Shown here one piece after another: positions 4,711-7,287 of a stretch of DNA of 7,287 nt. Position 1 is the first letter of the stretch; each line of letters opens with the position of its first letter. A program made the position numbers and the translations under genes. The stretch is taken from contig CAYOYH010000038.1 in assembly GCA_964408165.1 (NCBI GenBank), forward strand, positions 1-7,287, read 5' to 3'. This DNA comes from CAYOYH01 sp964408165. Lineage in GTDB: Bacteria; Patescibacteriota; Saccharimonadia; Saccharimonadales; CAYOYH01. A model generated the notes under the pieces. It did not search any database and was not told the DNA's origin. It was given only the letters and a program-made list of their open reading frames with translations.

Positions 4711-5055
4711 CTATTTATTTACGAAGGAAACGATTTCAGAAAATACCTTAGGTTCGTTGACGGCTAGTTCACTTAGGATTTTTCGGTCTAGCTCTACATT
4801 GCTGGCTTTTAAGCTAGCAATCAACTGGCCATAGGTTGTTTTGTTCTCTCGGGCTGCGGCGTTGATGCGAGTAATCCAAAGTCGGCGTAGGTCTCGTTTG
4901 CGGTTTCGTCGGTCTCGATACGAATACTGCAAAGACCGAACAATGGCTTGCTTGGCTAGCTTGACGCTAGTTCGGCGCGCCCTTTGCATACCCTTAGTCT
5001 GCTTGATGATTTTCTTGTGCTTTTTCTTAGTGGTGACGCCTCTTTTGACTCTCAT
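4711..5055 (-). CDS. rplT: 50S ribosomal protein L20
   Basis: L20 binds 23S rRNA early in large-subunit assembly. The product is 114 residues with the family hallmarks: MRVKRGVTTKKKHKKI at the start (usually MARVKRG, so the Ala is missing), QYSYRDRRNRKRDLRRLWITRINAAAR in the middle, and ASNVELDRKILSELAVNEP near the C-terminus. Length is normal. It is the last gene of infC-rpmI-rplT. Its Shine-Dalgarno TAGGAG (minus strand, bases 5065-5070) includes the UAG stop codon of rpmI, and 12 bases separate the two reading frames, which favours translational coupling. L20 is a known autogenous repressor of this operon in Escherichia coli and Bacillus. No counterpart leader structure is visible in the short infC leader here. 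It ends with UAG. Confidence 0.96.
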   Translation of the reverse strand: MRVKRGVTTKKKHKKIIKQTKGMQRARRTSVKLAKQAIVRSLQYSYRDRRNRKRDLRRLWITRINAAARENKTTYGQLIASLKASNVELDRKILSELAVNEPKVFSEIVSFVNK

Positions 5056-5067
5056 GATTCTCTACTC

Positions 5068-5262
5068 CTACGATCTTAGTAGCTTCTTTACAGTTTTGCC
5101 GGGTTTACCTTCAACACTGATGCTTTTGGTATAATTTCGTTTTCGAGCAGCGCTTTTTTTCTCTAGGTTGTGACTTCTGAAAGCGTTACGTCGAAGAAGC
5201 TTGCCCGAGGCAGTCTTCCTAACTCTTTTCGCTGTCCCTTTGTGGGTTTTTTGCTTGGGCAT
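5068..5262 (-). CDS. rpmI: 50S ribosomal protein L35
   Basis: L35 is a small basic protein of the large ribosomal subunit. The 64-residue product begins MPKQKTHKGTAKRVRKTASGKLLRR and continues HNLEKKSAARKR, which is unmistakable L35, and its length is typical. The start is fixed by the family's MPK(M/Q)KTH opening and by AAGGAG on the minus strand (5271-5276), eight bases before ATG. The start codon and Shine-Dalgarno sequence lie within the end of infC: the two genes overlap by 44 bases (5219-5262) in different frames. Ribosomes finishing infC therefore pass over the rpmI initiation site, so expression of the two may be linked. It ends with UAG, which is shared with the rplT Shine-Dalgarno sequence. 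Confidence 0.96.
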   Translation of the reverse strand: MPKQKTHKGTAKRVRKTASGKLLRRNAFRSHNLEKKSAARKRNYTKSISVEGKPGKTVKKLLRS

Positions 5263-5770
5263 TATCGGAACTCCTTACTAATACGCTCAGGTATTTGCCT
5301 GAAAATTGTGGTTCTTGTTCTACAACTGCAATATCTTCTATTTTCTGCAGCACTTTGTCAAGAAGGTCATAGCCAATCTGTTTATGAGCCATCTCTCGAC
5401 CTCTATAAAAAGCCGTAATCTTTACTCTGTGCCCAACCTCTAGAAAAGACCGCACCTTGCGAAGCTTAATCTCTAAATCATGCTCGCCAATTTTGAGACC
5501 GAAGCGAATCTGCTTGATGTCCAGACTCTTGTTCTTCTTCTGGCTTTTTTTCTGCTGCTTGGCCTTCTGGTAGCTGTATTTACCCCAGTCAACTATCTTA
5601 ACAACAGGTGGCTTAGCGTTCGGCGAAACCTCAACCAAATCTAATCCTGCATCTCGGGCTTTTTGTAGTGCGTCCCTGGTATCTAGAACGCCTATCTGAT
5701 TGTCGGCTTCATCGATAACCCGAACCTGAGGTGCGCGGATTGCCTCGTTCAAACGAGTTCTTTTTTTAAT
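5219..5770 (-). CDS. infC: Translation initiation factor IF-3, starting at an AUU codon
   Basis: IF-3 binds the 30S subunit, keeps it apart from 50S and checks the start codon and initiator tRNA. The product is 183 residues from ATT at 5768-5770. The N-domain opens with KKRTRLNEAIRAPQVRVID and includes DLVEVSPNAKPPVVKIVDWGKY. The lysine-rich linker QQKKSQKKNKS leads to the C-domain with IRFGLKIGEHDL, HRVKITAFYRGREMAHKQIG and VVEQEPQFSGKYLSVLV. There is no ATG or GTG in frame before the conserved RLNEAIRAP block. AAGGAG (minus strand, 5781-5786) lies 10 bases before the ATT. The TTG at 5750-5752 is 28 bases from that site and would delete the conserved KKRTR lead. AUU starts are characteristic of infC and underlie its autoregulation. 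The C-terminal tail NAQAKNPQRDSEKS is longer than usual and is the part overlapping rpmI. Confidence 0.93.
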   Translation of the reverse strand: MKKRTRLNEAIRAPQVRVIDEADNQIGVLDTRDALQKARDAGLDLVEVSPNAKPPVVKIVDWGKYSYQKAKQQKKSQKKNKSLDIKQIRFGLKIGEHDLEIKLRKVRSFLEVGHRVKITAFYRGREMAHKQIGYDLLDKVLQKIEDIAVVEQEPQFSGKYLSVLVRSSDNAQAKNPQRDSEKS

Positions 5771-5780
5771 TACGTTGGTA

Positions 5781-5786
5781 CTCCTT
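5781..5786 (-). promoter_or_regulatory. Shine-Dalgarno sequence fixing the infC AUU start
   Basis: AAGGAG on the minus strand lies 10 bases before ATT (5768-5770) and 28 bases before the first TTG. It is the only good ribosome binding site in the leader and therefore selects the AUU start. Confidence 0.75.
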
Positions 5787-5798
5787 GGTTGATTTTTC

Positions 5799-5812
5799 TA
5801 AACTTGAGTTTA
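5799..5812. repeat. Palindrome over the infC -10 and start site
   Basis: TAAACTTGAGTTTA is a perfect dyad of 6-base arms with a 2-base centre. One arm is the infC -10 hexamer and the other reaches the predicted transcription start. It could be an operator, or simply chance in AT-rich DNA. Confidence 0.35.
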
Positions 5813-5835
5813 ACAAATACTTCTCCAGAGGTCAA
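5807..5835 (-). promoter_or_regulatory. Promoter of infC-rpmI-rplT
   Basis: On the minus strand, TTGACC (5830-5835) is followed after 17 bases by TAAACT (5807-5812), which is preceded by TGT to give an extended -10. The start would be near 5800, leaving a leader of about 30 bases. It lies between the comM stop codon (5842-5844) and infC, so the operon can be transcribed independently of comM. Confidence 0.7.
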
Positions 5836-5841
5836 CATCTG

Positions 5842-7188
5842 TTAGTGAATATCTCTCAGTCGGTAGCGTAGCGCCTCTGATACATGGTCAACATTTACGT
5901 CTGACGAGCCGTCTAAATCTGCAATAGTGCGCGCGACTTTTATTGTTTTCATGTAGCCTCTTGCGGAAAGACTGAGTTTTTCGGCGGCGTTTTCTAAAAA
6001 CTCCTTCGCCTCGTCAGTTATTTTGGATTTAGCTTTAATGTCTCGGTTGTTCATCAGGGAATTAGTCTTACCCGAGCTGGTTTTAAAGCGGGCGTTTTGG
6101 GTTTGCCTTGCGGACACTACACTTTCAAGCAGTTCACCACTTTTTCTTGAGCCAGGGTTGTCGGCTAGCAGTTTGGAGTTGTCCACTTTGTCTACGTAAA
6201 CGATGAGGTCGATTCTATCCAGCAGGGGGCCAGATAGCTTTTTGTTGTAGTTGATGATTTGAGCCATGGTGCAAATACATTCTTTGGTTTCATCGCCGTA
6301 GTATCCGCAAGGACACGGGTTTTGAGTGGCGACGAGCATGAAATCGGCAGGGTAGGCTATCTTCTTGTCGGCTCTGGATACGACGATTTCATTGTCTTCC
6401 AGGGGTTGCCTTAGTGCTTCCAGTGCCGAACGACTGTATTCGGGGATTTCATCAAGAAACAGTACTCCTTTATGGGCCAGACTGATTTCTCCTGGCAGAG
6501 CGCCGCGACCTCCGCCCACCAACGCGATTTGACTGGAGGTGTGGTGTGGCTTCCTGAAGGGCCTGGTCATCACAACATCTCTGGTAGTGGAGCCCGATAG
6601 GCTATGGAGATTGGTTATTTCAATCATCTCCTCTAGTAGTGGCGGTGGAAGAATCGACACTAATGCTTTAGCCAACATGGTTTTGCCGGCACCGGGCGGG
6701 CCCTTGAAAAGTATATTGTGGCCACCTGCGGCAGCTATCTCCAGAGCTCTTTTGGCTGTTTCTTGGCCGTGGATGTCCCCGAAATCAATTTCAGGCTCTT
6801 CGCTAGTGTGACTGGAGAGGTCATCGCCAGAGGTCAGTGGATTAATTGATTTCACTTTCGACAGATGTGCGTGTAATTGCTTGAGGCTGCCCACAGGGTA
6901 GATATTAATCTTGTCAGCCAGTAGTTGCGCCTGGGTCCAGTTATCCTTAGGAATAAATATCGATTCATAACCCTTGTTTATGGCGGCATCTATATGGCTA
7001 AGTATCGCCGGTATGCGTCTAACCGATCCATCTAGGGCTAGTTCACCTATGAATGCTGTTCGGCTTACTCCGGCTCTCAGTTGTTCGCTAGAGATTAGTA
7101 TAGCCAGGGCCATTCCTAGATCGTAACCCGAACCCTCTTTAGGCAAATCGGCAGGGGCTAAGTTCAGGGTTATTCTTTGGCGCGGCAT
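5842..7188 (-). CDS. comM: ComM/YifB family Mg-chelatase-like AAA+ ATPase (frame after an in-frame UAG)
   Basis: ComM is a hexameric AAA+ helicase that promotes branch migration during natural transformation. Reading from ATG at 7186-7188 gives 448 residues, against about 500 in the family. The rest of the Lon-like N-domain runs over 1-110 (ITLNLAPADLPKEGSGYDL, FIGELALDGSVRRIPA). The Mg-chelatase AAA core has Walker A GPPGAGKT (163-170) and Walker B VLFLDEIPE (242-250). The zinc-finger-like Cys cluster PCPCGYYGDETKECIC lies at 291-306, SGPLLDRIDL at 319-328, and the C-terminal domain SARGYMKTIKVARTIADL at 408-425. The ATPase core is intact. The ATG is preceded only by weak TTTAGG and is an internal Met of the family alignment. 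The coding frame continues upstream to the window edge but meets UAG at 7246-7248, so this is either a broken gene or an N-terminally shortened protein. Confidence 0.85.
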   Translation of the reverse strand: MPRQRITLNLAPADLPKEGSGYDLGMALAILISSEQLRAGVSRTAFIGELALDGSVRRIPAILSHIDAAINKGYESIFIPKDNWTQAQLLADKINIYPVGSLKQLHAHLSKVKSINPLTSGDDLSSHTSEEPEIDFGDIHGQETAKRALEIAAAGGHNILFKGPPGAGKTMLAKALVSILPPPLLEEMIEITNLHSLSGSTTRDVVMTRPFRKPHHTSSQIALVGGGRGALPGEISLAHKGVLFLDEIPEYSRSALEALRQPLEDNEIVVSRADKKIAYPADFMLVATQNPCPCGYYGDETKECICTMAQIINYNKKLSGPLLDRIDLIVYVDKVDNSKLLADNPGSRKSGELLESVVSARQTQNARFKTSSGKTNSLMNNRDIKAKSKITDEAKEFLENAAEKLSLSARGYMKTIKVARTIADLDGSSDVNVDHVSEALRYRLRDIH

Positions 7189-7287
7189 CCTAAATCCACT
7201 GTTAGTAATAGCGCTCCTAACGCGCTCCTTAGATTCGTCGACAGACTATAATGCCAACCCTACTATGACAATAGTGGGCAGACAAAT
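7189..7287 (-). pseudogene. comM: 5' part of comM upstream of the current ATG, interrupted by UAG
   Basis: In the same frame as comM, the minus strand reads ICLPTIVIVGLAL, then UAG (7246-7248), then SVDESKERVRSAITNSGFR directly into MPRQRITL. Both sides match the conserved ComM N-terminal block (GLP-x-x-x-IVGLA-x-x-x-VDESRERVRSA). The spacing is exact: the three codons between VGLA and VDES are leucine, stop, serine. No frameshift is involved. The stop occupies a position where relatives usually carry lysine, so a single AAG-to-TAG change would explain it. The gene's true start lies beyond the window. Confidence 0.75.

Noticed and set aside
5750..5752. TTG start for infC
   Set aside because: It is 28 bases from the only Shine-Dalgarno sequence and removes the conserved KKRTR lead; ATT at 5768-5770 fits better.
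6539..6811. Plus-strand open frame opposite comM, and similar frames at 4841-5134, 5170-5418, 1281-1523, 1543-1731, 1694-1879 and 2848-3042
   Set aside because: These are antisense or out-of-frame shadows of well-identified genes, with no start signals or family resemblance.
7246..7248. Reassigned UAG sense codon in comM
   Set aside because: rpmB, rplT, rpmI and infC all end with UAG at the expected protein length, so UAG functions as a stop here.

Overview
The window looks like chromosomal core sequence from a compact, reduced bacterial genome, most likely Candidate Phyla Radiation / Patescibacteria and probably Saccharibacteria (TM7). That assignment is an inference from the gene mix, not a database match. 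The mix is a GatD-type lipid II amidotransferase, a winged-helix/nucleotidyltransferase-fold regulator, a metallo-beta-lactamase-fold protein without its metal motif, a short M50 protease, a small RNase HI-type protein, rnpB, infC-rpmI-rplT and comM. UAG ends rpmB, rplT, rpmI and infC, and UGA ends the RNase H gene. The standard bacterial code therefore applies, and the UGA-glycine lineages (Gracilibacteria, Absconditabacteria) are unlikely.

Layout. Bases 1-2043 (+): 3' part of gatD, a wHTH/NTase-fold regulator, and a degenerate MBL-fold protein. Bases 2134-2325 (-): rpmB (L28), convergent with the MBL gene and divergent from the next gene. Bases 2483-3109 (+): M50 site-2-protease-like membrane peptidase. 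Bases 3110-3604: a gene-poor stretch of about 495 bases. It holds a promoter, a probable free-standing structured RNA (about 3127-3279) ending in a T7 run, and then about 320 bases rich in perfect RNA helices. Bases 3605-4225 (+): RNase HI-family protein. Bases 4256-4648 (+): RNase P RNA with its own promoter and a bidirectional terminator. Bases 4711-5770 (-): infC-rpmI-rplT, with infC beginning at an AUU codon and overlapping rpmI by 44 bases. Bases 5842-7287 (-): comM/yifB, interrupted near its N-terminus by an in-frame UAG and running off the window.

How the parts relate. Most of the window is translation and RNA-processing machinery (L28, IF-3, L35, L20, RNase P RNA). GatD belongs to peptidoglycan precursor amidation, with MurT expected just upstream. 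Several promoters sit in or directly behind the preceding stop codon. The M50 and RNase H genes appear to start transcription only a few bases before their ATG and have no Shine-Dalgarno sequence. Genes inside transcription units have good AGGAG-type sites.

The most unusual points are the unidentified structured RNA region at 3110-3604, the nonsense codon in comM and the MBL protein lacking HxHxDH. No complete new defence or mobile system is visible.
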